From NCBI GenBank assembly GCA_016803235.1, contig JADCLI010000010.1, forward strand, positions 80,353-144,352: a stretch of DNA of 64,000 bases. The letters run 5' to 3'. Under the pieces are notes generated by a model that saw only the letters and a list, made by a program, of their open reading frames with translations, made no database searches and had not been told where the DNA came from. Made by a program: the position numbers and the translations under genes. This DNA comes from Pimelobacter simplex (lineage in GTDB: Bacteria; Actinomycetota; Actinomycetes; Propionibacteriales; Nocardioidaceae). Positions 52,109 to 60,419 of this stretch are shown in pieces. Each line of letters begins with the position of its first letter. The stretch's first letter is position 1.

Positions 52109-53265
52109 CAGACCGGCTGGCCCGAGGCGGCCGCCCTCTTGGCGATGTTCTGCTCGACCTCGTGGCGCCAGGCCTCGTTGGGCTTCGTGGTGTCGATCTC
52201 GAACTCGAAGCGGTCGGTCATCTCGGGCTTCACGTCGGCGACGTCGACGTAGAACTGCTCGTACCAGCGGCGCAGCTGGTAGACGGGACCGTCCTCCTCG
52301 CACAGCAGCGGGTTCTCGATCCGCGCCTTGTTGCGCCAGATCTGCACGTCCTGCTCGAACCCGATCCGGATGAAGTCGCCCAGCTTGCGGGCGGTCGCGG
52401 TCGCGGCCTCGTCATCGACGCCCGCTGGCTTCTTCGTCATGATCCCGTACTGCAGCACGAACGAGTTCGCGTCGATCGGGTAGTGGCAGTTGATCAGCGT
52501 CGTGGGCATGTCGTTGCCGTCGCTGTAGTGGTAGGTGACGTCGTCGATCATGAACGACGGGCCGTAGTACGCCGCCGTGGACGTCGTGCCGGTGCTCTTC
52601 GGGCCGTTGCCGCTGTTCTGCGGGCGGGCGACGTCCTCGCGGCCCTGGCCGGTCATCAGCTGGGTGGCGACGGTGCCCTCGAAGATGTTCTTGAAGTACG
52701 TCGGGAAGGTGAAGTGCACGTAGAAGAAGTGCGCCATGTCCACGACGTTGTCGACGATCTCGCGGCAGTTGGAGCCCTCGATCCTCGTGGTGTACCAGAC
52801 CCAGTCGGTCCACTCGGGGTTGTCGTAGCCCTCGATCCGCGGGATGACGGCGTCCTCGGTCGGCGGATTGCCCTCGGGGTCGTTCCAGACGAAGAGCATG
52901 CCGTCCTGGGTCATCGTCGGCCACGCGGCGGTACGGGCGCGCAGCGGGACCCGGCGGGCGTAGGGGATCTGCTTGCAGCGGCCGTCGCCGCCCCAGCGCC
53001 AGTCGTGGAACGGGCAGGCGATCTCGTTGCCCTTGACCTCGCCCTGCGACAGGTCGCCACCCATGTGCCGGCAGTACGCGTCGAGCACGTTGATCGCGCC
53101 GTCCTCGCCCGCGAAGACCACGAGCTTCTGGCCGAACGCGTTGACCTGGTGGGGCTTCCCGTCGTCGAAGTCGCGGACCAGGCCCAGGCAGTGCCAGCCA
53201 CGGGCGAAGCGGGTGGGCGGCGGACCCGACTCGATGTGGCGGACCTCGTCTCCGACTGCGGTCAT
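52108..53265 (-). CDS. kshA: 3-ketosteroid 9alpha-hydroxylase, oxygenase KshA
   Basis: 385 residues, Rieske non-haem iron oxygenase. Rieske ligands Cys65/His67 and Cys84/His87 (CRH...CPFHDW); mononuclear iron His179 and His184 in DMAHFFYVHF, with an Asp later in the protein. KshA hydroxylates C9 so that, with KstD, ring B opens. The reductase KshB is not in the window. ATG 53265 has GGGGAGAT upstream; the dyad A (53381) and a CAGACT -10 (53344-53349) precede it. Confidence 0.9.
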   Translation of the reverse strand: MTAVGDEVRHIESGPPPTRFARGWHCLGLVRDFDDGKPHQVNAFGQKLVVFAGEDGAINVLDAYCRHMGGDLSQGEVKGNEIACPFHDWRWGGDGRCKQIPYARRVPLRARTAAWPTMTQDGMLFVWNDPEGNPPTEDAVIPRIEGYDNPEWTDWVWYTTRIEGSNCREIVDNVVDMAHFFYVHFTFPTYFKNIFEGTVATQLMTGQGREDVARPQNSGNGPKSTGTTSTAAYYGPSFMIDDVTYHYSDGNDMPTTLINCHYPIDANSFVLQYGIMTKKPAGVDDEAATATARKLGDFIRIGFEQDVQIWRNKARIENPLLCEEDGPVYQLRRWYEQFYVDVADVKPEMTDRFEFEIDTTKPNEAWRHEVEQNIAKRAAASGQPV

Positions 53266-53380
53266 GTGCGGATCTCCCCTCGAGGATTCGTCGCGCCGGT
53301 GCGTGCCGTGGGGGTACGCCGGGCGCGGATGTCTGGTCCGGCGAGTCTGTCCGCCGCCGTACGACGGCCGGTGCCGCCGG

Positions 53381-53395
53381 TCCCACTCACCGGAA
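53381..53395 (-). promoter_or_regulatory. Dyad operator A, upstream of kshA
   Basis: TCCCACTCACCGGAA. A CAGACT -10-like hexamer on the minus strand (53344-53349) is 31 bp away. 46 bp from operator B in the divergent kshA-TetR region. Confidence 0.6.
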
Positions 53396-53426
53396 GGGTC
53401 GTGACGCCCGATCCACCGGTCCGGGG

Positions 53427-53441
53427 TCCCACTGACCGGTA
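53427..53441 (+). promoter_or_regulatory. Dyad operator B, upstream of the TetR gene
   Basis: TCCCACTGACCGGTA. A weak -10 GACCAT (53472-53477) follows after 30 bp; the TetR start is at 53507 with GGAGGGAG before it. Suggests autoregulation. Confidence 0.6.
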
Positions 53442-53506
53442 ACATGCGACGCGATCGCCCCCGTCTGGTCCGACCATCGGGACGCAGCCACCGGAGGGAG
53501 TCAGCA

Positions 53507-54136
53507 GTGCCACGGATCGCCGAGGGCAGGCCCGCGGCCAAGCCGAGCTCGACCGTCCAGAAGGACCGCTACCAGCGGATCCTGCGGGCGGCCGCCAAGC
53601 TCGGCGCCGAGCACGGCCTCGAGCACGTCCAGATGAACGACGTCGCCAAGCAGGCGAACGTCGCCATCGCCACGCTCTACCGCTACTTCCCGTCGAAGGT
53701 CGACCTGTTCAGCTCGGTGATGCGCTGGCGGGTGGGGGAGTACGACCAGCAGTCCGACCCCGTCGCGGTGGCCGACCCCGCAGCCGGCGTCGCCGACCTG
53801 CTGATCCGGATCAGCCGCGAGATGGCCCGGATGCCGAAGCTGTCGCTGGCGATGATCCAGGCCAACAGCCAGGCCTACGCGATGGGCTCCCAGGAGTCGG
53901 CCTTCGACGACGTGCGCTTCGCGCGGATCGTCCAGCGCGCGGCCGGCATGACCGACGTGACCGAGGAGGGTGAGCGGCAGATCCGGCTGATCGTCTCCTG
54001 CTGGTTCGGAACCCTGGTCTCCCTGCTCAACAACCGGTTCTCGATCGACGACGCCGAGGACGACATCCGGGCCGCCTGCGCGCTGCTGCTGCGTCCCCTC
54101 GACGACGGAGCACCCGCCACTCCCACTGACCGGTGA
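53507..54136 (+). CDS. TetR-family transcriptional regulator
   Basis: 209 residues. Helix-turn-helix at about 20-66 (RYQRILRAAAKLGAEHGLEHVQMNDVAKQANVAIATLYRYFPSK), and an effector-binding helical domain. GTG 53507 is fixed by GGAGGGAG ten bases upstream; an ATG at 53444 would place the start in the dyad region. It is flanked by the shared dyad on both sides (B before it, C overlapping its last codons), so it is the first candidate for the factor that reads the site. Confidence 0.9.
   Translation: MPRIAEGRPAAKPSSTVQKDRYQRILRAAAKLGAEHGLEHVQMNDVAKQANVAIATLYRYFPSKVDLFSSVMRWRVGEYDQQSDPVAVADPAAGVADLLIRISREMARMPKLSLAMIQANSQAYAMGSQESAFDDVRFARIVQRAAGMTDVTEEGERQIRLIVSCWFGTLVSLLNNRFSIDDAEDDIRAACALLLRPLDDGAPATPTDR
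54121..54135 (+). promoter_or_regulatory. Dyad operator C, upstream of the SDR at 54179
   Basis: TCCCACTGACCGGTG at the 3' end of the TetR gene. Centre 51 bases before the SDR start and 30 bp before the -10 TAGTCT, the same centre-to-start distance as dyad E. Confidence 0.65.
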
Positions 54137-54165
54137 TCGCGGCGGCCCCGGAGCGCGATCGTCCC

Positions 54166-54171
54166 TAGTCT
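54166..54171 (+). promoter_or_regulatory. -10 element of the SDR at 54179
   Basis: TAGTCT seven bases before the ATG at 54179; leaderless. Confidence 0.6.
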
Positions 54172-54178
54172 CCGGGCC

Positions 54179-54925
54179 ATGCAGAGGTTCAGCGGGACCA
54201 ACGTCGTCGTCACCGGCGCCGCGTCGGGCATCGGCCAGGCCACGGTCGTGCGGCTGGTCGCCGAGGGCGCGGCCGTGGTGGCCCTCGACCGCGACGCCGT
54301 GGGCCTCGCCGACACGGTGGCGACGTCGGTCGGCACCGGCCGGGTCGCCACCGCGGTCGTGGACGTGACCGACGAGGCCGCGGTGGTCGCCGCGGTCCGG
54401 GCCGCGCACGCCGACCTCGGCAGCATCGAGGTCCTCGTCAACGTCGCCGGCGCCCACCGCACCACCCCGATCGGGTCCCTGTCGGTCGCCGACCTGCGGG
54501 ACCTCTTCGAGATCAACCTGGTCGGCACGGCGGTCTTCTGCCGTGAGGTCGTGCCGCTGCTGCCCGACGGCACCGGTGTGATCGTCAACGTCGCCTCGAC
54601 GTCCGCGGCCCACGGGAACCCCTACATGTCGGCGTACTCCGCGTCGAAGGGCGCCGTGCTCGCCTTCTCACTGAGCCTCGCCGCCGAGCTGGTCGGTCGC
54701 GGGATCCGGGTCGTCCCGCTCTCGCCGGGCACCGTCGACACCCCGCTGACCCGTGGGGTCGCGGTCGAGCCGGGCCTCGACCTCAGTGCCTTCGACCGGA
54801 TCCGCTCGCCCCTCGGCCCGGCCCGTCCCGAGCAGATCGCGGCCGCGATCGCCTTCGCCGCCTCGCCCGACGCGTCGTACCTCACCGGCCTCGACCTGCG
54901 AGTCGACGGCGGCTCCCACATCTGA
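54179..54925 (+). CDS. Short-chain dehydrogenase/reductase
   Basis: 248 residues. Classical SDR: VTGAASGIGQATVVRL, central VNVAGAH, YSASKGA active site, and the C-terminal SYLTGLDLRVDGGSH. It belongs to the steroid or side-chain group by neighbours; the substrate cannot be named. First of SDR-SDR-MaoC-thioesterase, four genes on one strand. Confidence 0.87.
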   Translation: MQRFSGTNVVVTGAASGIGQATVVRLVAEGAAVVALDRDAVGLADTVATSVGTGRVATAVVDVTDEAAVVAAVRAAHADLGSIEVLVNVAGAHRTTPIGSLSVADLRDLFEINLVGTAVFCREVVPLLPDGTGVIVNVASTSAAHGNPYMSAYSASKGAVLAFSLSLAAELVGRGIRVVPLSPGTVDTPLTRGVAVEPGLDLSAFDRIRSPLGPARPEQIAAAIAFAASPDASYLTGLDLRVDGGSHI

Positions 54926-54950
54926 TCACCCCGACAGCACGGAGGAATCC

Positions 54951-55727
54951 ATGTCCCGCACCATCGCCGTCACCGGTTCCGCCTCCGGGATCGGCGCCGC
55001 GCTCACGAGGATCCTCGAGGCCCGTGGCGACCGCGTCATCACCGTCGACCGGGTCGACGCGGACCTCGTCGCCGACCTCGCCACCGCCGAGGGCCGGGCG
55101 GCCGCCGTCGCCGGCATCACCGAGCGGTGCGACGGGGTCCTCGACGGCCTGGTCACCTGCGCCGGCACCTCGGTCCCGAGCCCGCTGATGGTCGAGGTCA
55201 ACTACTTCGGCACCGTCGAGCTGGTGCTCGGCCTCCAGTCGGCGCTGGCCGCGTCGAAGGCCGGCCGGGTCGCGGTCGTCGGCTCCATCTCCGGCACCCA
55301 GCCCAACGACCCCGAGCTCGTCGAACTCCTCCTCGCCGGCCGTACGACGGCCGCCACCGACCGCGCAGCAGCCCTGGTCGAGGAGGACGCACCGACCCGG
55401 ATCTACCCCTCCACCAAGGCGGCCCTCGCCCGGTGGGCACGCGCCACCTGCGTCGCGCCCGGCTGGGCCGATGCCGGCGTACCCCTCAACGTGATCGCCC
55501 CCGGCGTGATCCTCACCCCGATGAGCGCCGGCCTGATGGATGACCCGAGGATGCGCGCCGTCATGGACGCGGCCGTGCCGATGCCCCTCAACGGCTACGC
55601 CGAGCCCGAGGCACCCGCCGAGCTGCTCGCCTGGCTGGTGAGCGAGGCCAACAGCCACGTCACGGGCCAGGTGATCTACGTCGACGGCGGTGCCGAGGCG
55701 ACGCTGCGCCCGGCCGAGCACTACTGA
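54951..55727 (+). CDS. Short-chain dehydrogenase/reductase
   Basis: 258 residues. Cofactor site VTGSASGIGAALTRIL, central VTCAGTS, active site YPSTKAALARW. A long insertion around 115-150 (PNDPELVELLLAGR) is of the carbonyl reductase/3alpha-hydroxysteroid dehydrogenase type. ATG 54951 is preceded by CACGGAGGAATCC. Same operon as the preceding SDR (25 bases). Confidence 0.87.
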   Translation: MSRTIAVTGSASGIGAALTRILEARGDRVITVDRVDADLVADLATAEGRAAAVAGITERCDGVLDGLVTCAGTSVPSPLMVEVNYFGTVELVLGLQSALAASKAGRVAVVGSISGTQPNDPELVELLLAGRTTAATDRAAALVEEDAPTRIYPSTKAALARWARATCVAPGWADAGVPLNVIAPGVILTPMSAGLMDDPRMRAVMDAAVPMPLNGYAEPEAPAELLAWLVSEANSHVTGQVIYVDGGAEATLRPAEHY

Positions 55728-55739
55728 GCGGGGGCCCGG

Positions 55740-56612
55740 ATGCCGATCGACCTCGCCACCGCACTCGCCGCCCCGCCGGCGCTCCGCACCATCACGTGGA
55801 CCCGGCGCGACGTGCTGCTCTACCACCTCTCGCTCGGCGCCGGCCGGCACGCGGACGTCGACCCCGAGCTGGCCTACACCTTCGAGCGCGACCTGCAGGT
55901 GCTGCCGACCTTCGCGGTCGTCGCGGGCAGGACGATCTCGGCAGGCGACGAGCAGGGCTCCCCGGCGATGCGGATGCCCGGCATCGACGTCGACCTGCGC
56001 CGGGTCCTGCACGGCGGGCAGGCACTCAGCGTGCACCGGCCGATCCCCGCCTCCGGCGCCGCCGAGCTGAGCACCCGGGTCGCCGACGTCTGGGACAAGG
56101 GCAAGGCCGCCGTGGTGGTCCTCGAGCACCGGGTCTCGGACGCCGACGGTCCGCTGTGGACCGCCCGGATGCAGGTGTGGGCGCGCGGCGAGGGCGGTTT
56201 CGGCGGCGAGCCGGGACCCGACACGACCTGGCAGGCACCGGACCGCGCTCCCGACCACGTCCTCGACAGCCCCACCGACCCGGGCCAGGCGCTGCTCTAC
56301 CGCCTCAACGGCGACCTCAACCCGCTGCACGCCGACCCGGCCTTCGCCGCGTCCGCCGGCTTCGACCGGCCGATCCTGCACGGTCTCGCCTCGTACGGCA
56401 TCGTCGCGAAGGCACTCGTCGACGGGCTCCTGGACGGCGACGCCACCCGGCTGCGCAGCATCGCGGTCCGCTTCGCCGGCACGCTGGTGCCGGGGGAGAC
56501 CATCCGCACCTCGGTCTGGGGCGACGGCGACCGGCTCGTGCTGGCGGCGTACTGTCCCGAGCGGGGCGACCAGCCGGTGCTCAGCCACGCTGTCGCAGAG
56601 GTGGCCCGGTGA
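55740..56612 (+). CDS. MaoC-family dehydratase (double hot dog)
   Basis: 290 residues, like the hydratase part of peroxisomal 17beta-HSD4. Active-site region GDLNPLHADPAFAASAGFDRPILHGLASYG (Asp, His). It hydrates enoyl-CoA, probably a steroid side-chain or ring CoA ester in this context. Its stop overlaps the thioesterase GTG (56609-56612). Confidence 0.88.
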   Translation: MPIDLATALAAPPALRTITWTRRDVLLYHLSLGAGRHADVDPELAYTFERDLQVLPTFAVVAGRTISAGDEQGSPAMRMPGIDVDLRRVLHGGQALSVHRPIPASGAAELSTRVADVWDKGKAAVVVLEHRVSDADGPLWTARMQVWARGEGGFGGEPGPDTTWQAPDRAPDHVLDSPTDPGQALLYRLNGDLNPLHADPAFAASAGFDRPILHGLASYGIVAKALVDGLLDGDATRLRSIAVRFAGTLVPGETIRTSVWGDGDRLVLAAYCPERGDQPVLSHAVAEVAR

Positions 56613-57256
56613 CGTCGCCCGGGCTCACCGAGCTCACCGCCCGCCCGGACGACTCGGGGATCGACACCGCGGTGGGCGCGGTACGCCGCCTCGCGGCTGC
56701 GCTCCTCGCCGCCGGCGGCCGGGTCGACCTCGACCTCGACGACCTGGCGCGCCGGCTGACCGCGATGGCCGGCGAGGTCGAGGAGCTGGCGCCCGAGCTC
56801 GCCGACCGGATGGTCGACATGTGGTCGGGGGAGGGCGTCACGCGGCACGACCCGGTCACCGGGCCGGAGAACGCCATTGCGCCCCCGCTGGTGCTCTCCG
56901 CCGAGCCGGACAGCCCGGACGGTGCCGTGTCGGGCACGGTGAACCTCGGCATCTCCTACCAGGGACCGCCGGGCTGCGTGCACGGCGGGATCAGCGCGCT
57001 GCTGCTCGACCACACCCTCGGCGTCGCCAACGCGCACGCCGGGACGTCGGGCATGACCGGCACCCTCACGCTGCGCTACGAGCGCCCGGTGCCGTTGCAC
57101 ACGGACCTCGTCGTGCGCGGCTGGCAGGAGCGGGTGGAGGGCCGCAAGATCTGGTCGCACGGCACCATCACGAGCGGCGACGAGGTGCTCGTGCGGGCCG
57201 AGGGACTGTTCATCGACAAGCACGTGGAGCGGCCCCGTCGAGGCCCTTCCCAGTGA
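56609..57256 (+). CDS. PaaI-type hot-dog thioesterase
   Basis: 215 residues. An N-terminal helical region of about 90 residues, then a hot-dog fold with CVHGGISALLLDHTLGVAN, GTLTLRYERPVPLHTDLVVRGWQE and an end GLFIDKHVERPRRGPSQ. It may release CoA from an overloaded pathway. Last gene of the SDR-MaoC unit; the shared dyad D overlaps its stop. Confidence 0.85.
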   Translation: MTSPGLTELTARPDDSGIDTAVGAVRRLAAALLAAGGRVDLDLDDLARRLTAMAGEVEELAPELADRMVDMWSGEGVTRHDPVTGPENAIAPPLVLSAEPDSPDGAVSGTVNLGISYQGPPGCVHGGISALLLDHTLGVANAHAGTSGMTGTLTLRYERPVPLHTDLVVRGWQERVEGRKIWSHGTITSGDEVLVRAEGLFIDKHVERPRRGPSQ

Positions 57257-57262
57257 GTGGGA
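57248..57262 (+). promoter_or_regulatory. Dyad operator D, upstream of the ABC transporter operon
   Basis: TCCCAGTGAGTGGGA: halves TCCCAGT and AGTGGGA around G, the most symmetrical copy. A TACGCT -10 (57294-57299) lies 31 bp downstream, so transcription would start near 57306. Confidence 0.65.
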
Positions 57263-57293
57263 GCCGTCTCGTCGCCGGCCGTCGCGGCCGACC

Positions 57294-57299
57294 TACGCT
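57294..57299 (+). promoter_or_regulatory. -10 element of the ABC transporter operon
   Basis: TACGCT, 31 bp after dyad D. A GGGGG-N7-CCCCC hairpin (57312-57328) sits in the new leader. Confidence 0.5.
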
Positions 57300-57354
57300 G
57301 CCTCACGTCCTGGGGGAATGTGACCCCCGACACCGTCTGAAGGGATGCGCCCGG

Positions 57355-57399
57355 ATGTCCTTCGATCCGATGCCAGCCGAGCCGGAGGCGGCCCGATGA
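57355..57399 (+). CDS. Possible 14-residue leader peptide
   Basis: ATG to TGA encoding MSFDPMPAEPEAAR; its stop TGA overlaps the permease ATG (57396, ATGA). May couple translation of the first permease or be fortuitous. Confidence 0.3.
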   Translation: MSFDPMPAEPEAAR

Positions 57400-58349
57400 G
57401 CCGCCGGCTGGTGCTGCGGCTCGGCGAGCTGGTCGCCGTACTGCTGCTGGTCAGCTTCGGCGTGTTCATGATGGTGTCGCTGATGCCCGGCGACCCGGCC
57501 GTGGCCGTCCTCGGCGAGGGCCACACCGCCGAGGAGTACGCCGCCAAGCGCACCGAGCTCGGCCTCGACGGCAATGTGTTCGCCCGGTACGTCGAGTGGC
57601 TCGGCAACGCCCTGACCGGCGACCTGGGCCGCTCGTTGGTGCCCCCGGAGAACGACGTCGTCGGCCGGGTCCTGGCGGCCCTGCCCGTCAGTGTCGAGCT
57701 CGCGACCATGGGCCTGCTGATGGCCCTGCTGCTGGCGATCCCGCTCGCGATGTGGAGCGCCTCGCACGAGGGCGGTCTCGTCGACCGGGCGATCGGGGCC
57801 TCGATGTTCGCGATCCTGTCGGTGCCGTCCTTCCTCGGTGGCCTGCTGCTGATCGCGATCTTCGCCAACGGCCTGGGCTGGTTCCCGCGCGCCCAGTGGG
57901 TGCGCTTCGGCGACAGCCCGCTCGACAACCTCTACCACGCGTTCCTGCCGGCACTGACGATCGCGCTGATGGAGCTCGCGCTGTTCACCCGGGTGCTGCG
58001 CAACGACCTGCTGGTGACCCTGCACGAGGACTACATCCTCGCTGCCCGCGCCAAGGGCATGCCGCCGCTGCGGATCCTGCTCCGCGACGCGCTGCGCCCG
58101 TCGTCGTTCTCGCTGGTCACCCTGCTCGGCATCAGCCTCGGCCGGTTGATCGGCAGCACCGTGATCGTGGAGTACCTCTTCGCGCTGCCGGGGATGGGCA
58201 GCCTGGTGATCAAGTCCGCCAACCAGGGTGACTTCCCCATGGTGCAGGGAGCGGTGCTCCTCATCGCCGCGATCTACGTCGTCATCAACGCCGGGATCGA
58301 CCTCTCCTATGGCTACCTCGACCCAAGGACCCGCCGTGCTCATGCCTAG
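57396..58349 (+). CDS. Opp/Dpp-type ABC transporter permease (DppB-like)
   Basis: 317 residues, six membrane segments, the first LVLRLGELVAVLLLVSFGVFMMVSL. Typical EAA loop ILAARAKGMPPLRILLRDALRPS and end VVEYLFALPGMGSLV-like IVEYLFALPGMGSL. Imports peptides, nickel or other small amphipathic solutes in characterised systems. ATG 57396 was chosen at the leader overlap; the GTG-rich upstream part is not needed. No binding-protein gene is present in the window. Confidence 0.9.
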   Translation: MSRRLVLRLGELVAVLLLVSFGVFMMVSLMPGDPAVAVLGEGHTAEEYAAKRTELGLDGNVFARYVEWLGNALTGDLGRSLVPPENDVVGRVLAALPVSVELATMGLLMALLLAIPLAMWSASHEGGLVDRAIGASMFAILSVPSFLGGLLLIAIFANGLGWFPRAQWVRFGDSPLDNLYHAFLPALTIALMELALFTRVLRNDLLVTLHEDYILAARAKGMPPLRILLRDALRPSSFSLVTLLGISLGRLIGSTVIVEYLFALPGMGSLVIKSANQGDFPMVQGAVLLIAAIYVVINAGIDLSYGYLDPRTRRAHA

Positions 58350-59376
58350 GAAGAACCCCGTCGGGTCGAAGCTCTCGGCCCCCCGCCTCGGCGGCGTCGG
58401 CGCCGGGCTGGTCGTCGCCGGCATCGTCCTGCTGGTCGTCGGCTGGAGCGCCCCGCTGCTGCTGTTCCTGAAGGCCGTGGTCTTCCTGGTCGGCGTCATC
58501 GTGCTCGCCCAGGGCCTGTCCCGGGTGGTGTGGGCGGCGCGCGGGACCCGTCCCGACATCCTGCTCTGGCTGTGCTGCGGCTGGCTGGTGCTGCTGACGG
58601 TCGTCGCCCTGCTCGCTCCGCTGCTGCCGCTCGGCGAGCACGTCGACGTGGTCAAGGCGCTGGACGCACCGATCTACCAGACGCCGGAGCTGCTCTCGGA
58701 GTACCCGCTCGGCACCAACAACTACGGCCTCGACATGCTGGCCCGCTCGATCTACGGTGCCCGTACCTCGCTCGTGATCGCGCTCTCCGCGGTCGCCGTC
58801 GGCACCGTGGTCGGCGGCAGCATCGGTGTCGTCGCCGGCTTCCTGCGCTCCGGCGTCGACAGCGTGATCGGCATCCTGACCAACGCGCTGCTCGCCGTGC
58901 CGCCGCTGGTGCTGCTGATCGCGCTCGCGACGGTGCTCGAGCCGAAGCTGCGCAACGTCGCCCTCGCGCTCGCCCTGCTCACGATCCCGAGCATGATCCG
59001 CCTCGCGCGCGCCAACACGATCGCCTTCGCCCAGCGTGAGTTCGTCCTCGCGGCACGGGCGATGGGAGCCACGAGGCTGCGCATCATGGTGCGCGAGCTG
59101 GTGCCGAACGTCGTGCTGCCGATCTTCTCGATGATGGTCGTGATGATCTCGGTGCTGATCGTGGCCGAGGCCTCGCTCAGCTTCCTCGGGTTCGGCGTCC
59201 AGGCGCCCGAGCCGACGTGGGGCAACATGATCGCGGAGGCCGAGGGCGGCACCATGGAGGAGTACCCACACATCGTGCTGGTGCCCGGCGTGTTCCTCTT
59301 CCTGACCGTGTTCTCGTTCAACCTGCTGGGCGAGAAGGCCCAGAAGCGCTGGGACCCGAGGAGTGCGAAGCTGTGA
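58342..59376 (+). CDS. Opp/Dpp-type ABC transporter permease (DppC-like)
   Basis: 344 residues. Two hydrophobic segments near the N-terminus, then a soluble stretch and the usual permease helices; EAA loop EFVLAARAMGATRLRIMVRELVPN. C-terminal SFLGFGVQAPEPTWGNMIAEAEG is typical of DppC. ATG 58342 is within the end of the first permease (stop 58349). GTG 58336 is possible. Confidence 0.9.
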   Translation: MPRKNPVGSKLSAPRLGGVGAGLVVAGIVLLVVGWSAPLLLFLKAVVFLVGVIVLAQGLSRVVWAARGTRPDILLWLCCGWLVLLTVVALLAPLLPLGEHVDVVKALDAPIYQTPELLSEYPLGTNNYGLDMLARSIYGARTSLVIALSAVAVGTVVGGSIGVVAGFLRSGVDSVIGILTNALLAVPPLVLLIALATVLEPKLRNVALALALLTIPSMIRLARANTIAFAQREFVLAARAMGATRLRIMVRELVPNVVLPIFSMMVVMISVLIVAEASLSFLGFGVQAPEPTWGNMIAEAEGGTMEEYPHIVLVPGVFLFLTVFSFNLLGEKAQKRWDPRSAKL

Positions 59377-60419
59377 GCGACCAGACCGTCCTCGAGGTCG
59401 AGGACGTCCGTACCGAGTTCCAGACCGCCCGCGGCGTGGTCCGCGCCGTCGACGGCGTCTCGCTCAGCCTGCGCGCCGGCGAGACGCTCGGCATCGTCGG
59501 CGAGTCCGGCTCGGGCAAGTCCGTCCTCGGCCGGACCATCATGGGCCTGATCACGACCGGCCACACCACGCAGGTGCACGGCTCGGTCCGGATCGCCGGC
59601 CAGGACGTGCACGCGAGCAGCCCGAAGGAGCGGCGCAGGCTGTGGGGCTCCGAGGTCGCGATGGTCTTCCAGGACCCGATGACCTCGCTCAACCCGGTGA
59701 AGCGGGTCGGCACCCACATCACCGAGGCGCTGCGCCTGCACCTGGGACTGGACAAGAAGGCCGCGGCCGAGCGGGCGATCGACCTGCTGCGCCAGGTCGG
59801 GATCCCGGAGCCCGCCCGCCGGATGAGCCAGTTCCCTCACGAGCTCTCGGGTGGCATGCGGCAGCGGGTCGTGATCGCGATGGCGTTGTGCTGCGACCCG
59901 AAGCTGCTGATCGCCGACGAGCCGACCACGGCCCTCGACGTCACCGTGCAGAAGCAGATCCTCGACCTGCTCACCTCGCTGGCCGAGAGCCGCCAGATGG
60001 CGACCATCCTGATCAGCCACGACCTCGGTGCCGTCGCCGGGCGGACCGACCGGGTCCAGGTGATGTACGCCGGCCGCGTGGTCGAGAGGTCCGCCACCGG
60101 CGAGGTGTTCGAGGGACCGCGGCACCCCTACACGGAGGGCCTGCTGGCCTCGATCCCACGTCTGTCCGATCCGCCGCACACGACGCTGCGGGCGATCGTC
60201 GGATCGCCGCCGAACATGGCGAACCCGCCCGACGGCTGCCGGTTCGCGCCCCGCTGCCCCTACGTGCAGGACCGCTGCCGCACGGAGCAGCCCGAGCTGC
60301 TGGAGATCGGCGTGCGTCGTACCTCCCACGTGGCGGCCTGCCACTACCCGCTGCCCGACGTCGACACCGCCGGTGACGCCGCGCCGCCGCGGGCCGCCCT
60401 CGCAGAGGAGATCAGCTGA
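59373..60419 (+). CDS. ABC transporter ATPase, DppD-like
   Basis: 348 residues. Walker A GESGSGKS, signature LSGGMRQRV, Walker B LLIADEPTTALD, and the C-terminal oligopeptide-binding tail with GCRFAPRCPYVQDRC Cys motif (Fe-S-like in some DppD). It overlaps the second permease (GTG 59373). Partner of the DppF-like ATPase. Confidence 0.92.
   Translation: MSDQTVLEVEDVRTEFQTARGVVRAVDGVSLSLRAGETLGIVGESGSGKSVLGRTIMGLITTGHTTQVHGSVRIAGQDVHASSPKERRRLWGSEVAMVFQDPMTSLNPVKRVGTHITEALRLHLGLDKKAAAERAIDLLRQVGIPEPARRMSQFPHELSGGMRQRVVIAMALCCDPKLLIADEPTTALDVTVQKQILDLLTSLAESRQMATILISHDLGAVAGRTDRVQVMYAGRVVERSATGEVFEGPRHPYTEGLLASIPRLSDPPHTTLRAIVGSPPNMANPPDGCRFAPRCPYVQDRCRTEQPELLEIGVRRTSHVAACHYPLPDVDTAGDAAPPRAALAEEIS

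Noticed and set aside
55727-55741. Eighth copy of the dyad (CTACTGAGCGGGGG)
   Set aside because: Only part of the left half matches, it lies between two co-transcribed genes, and no -10 follows at the set distance.
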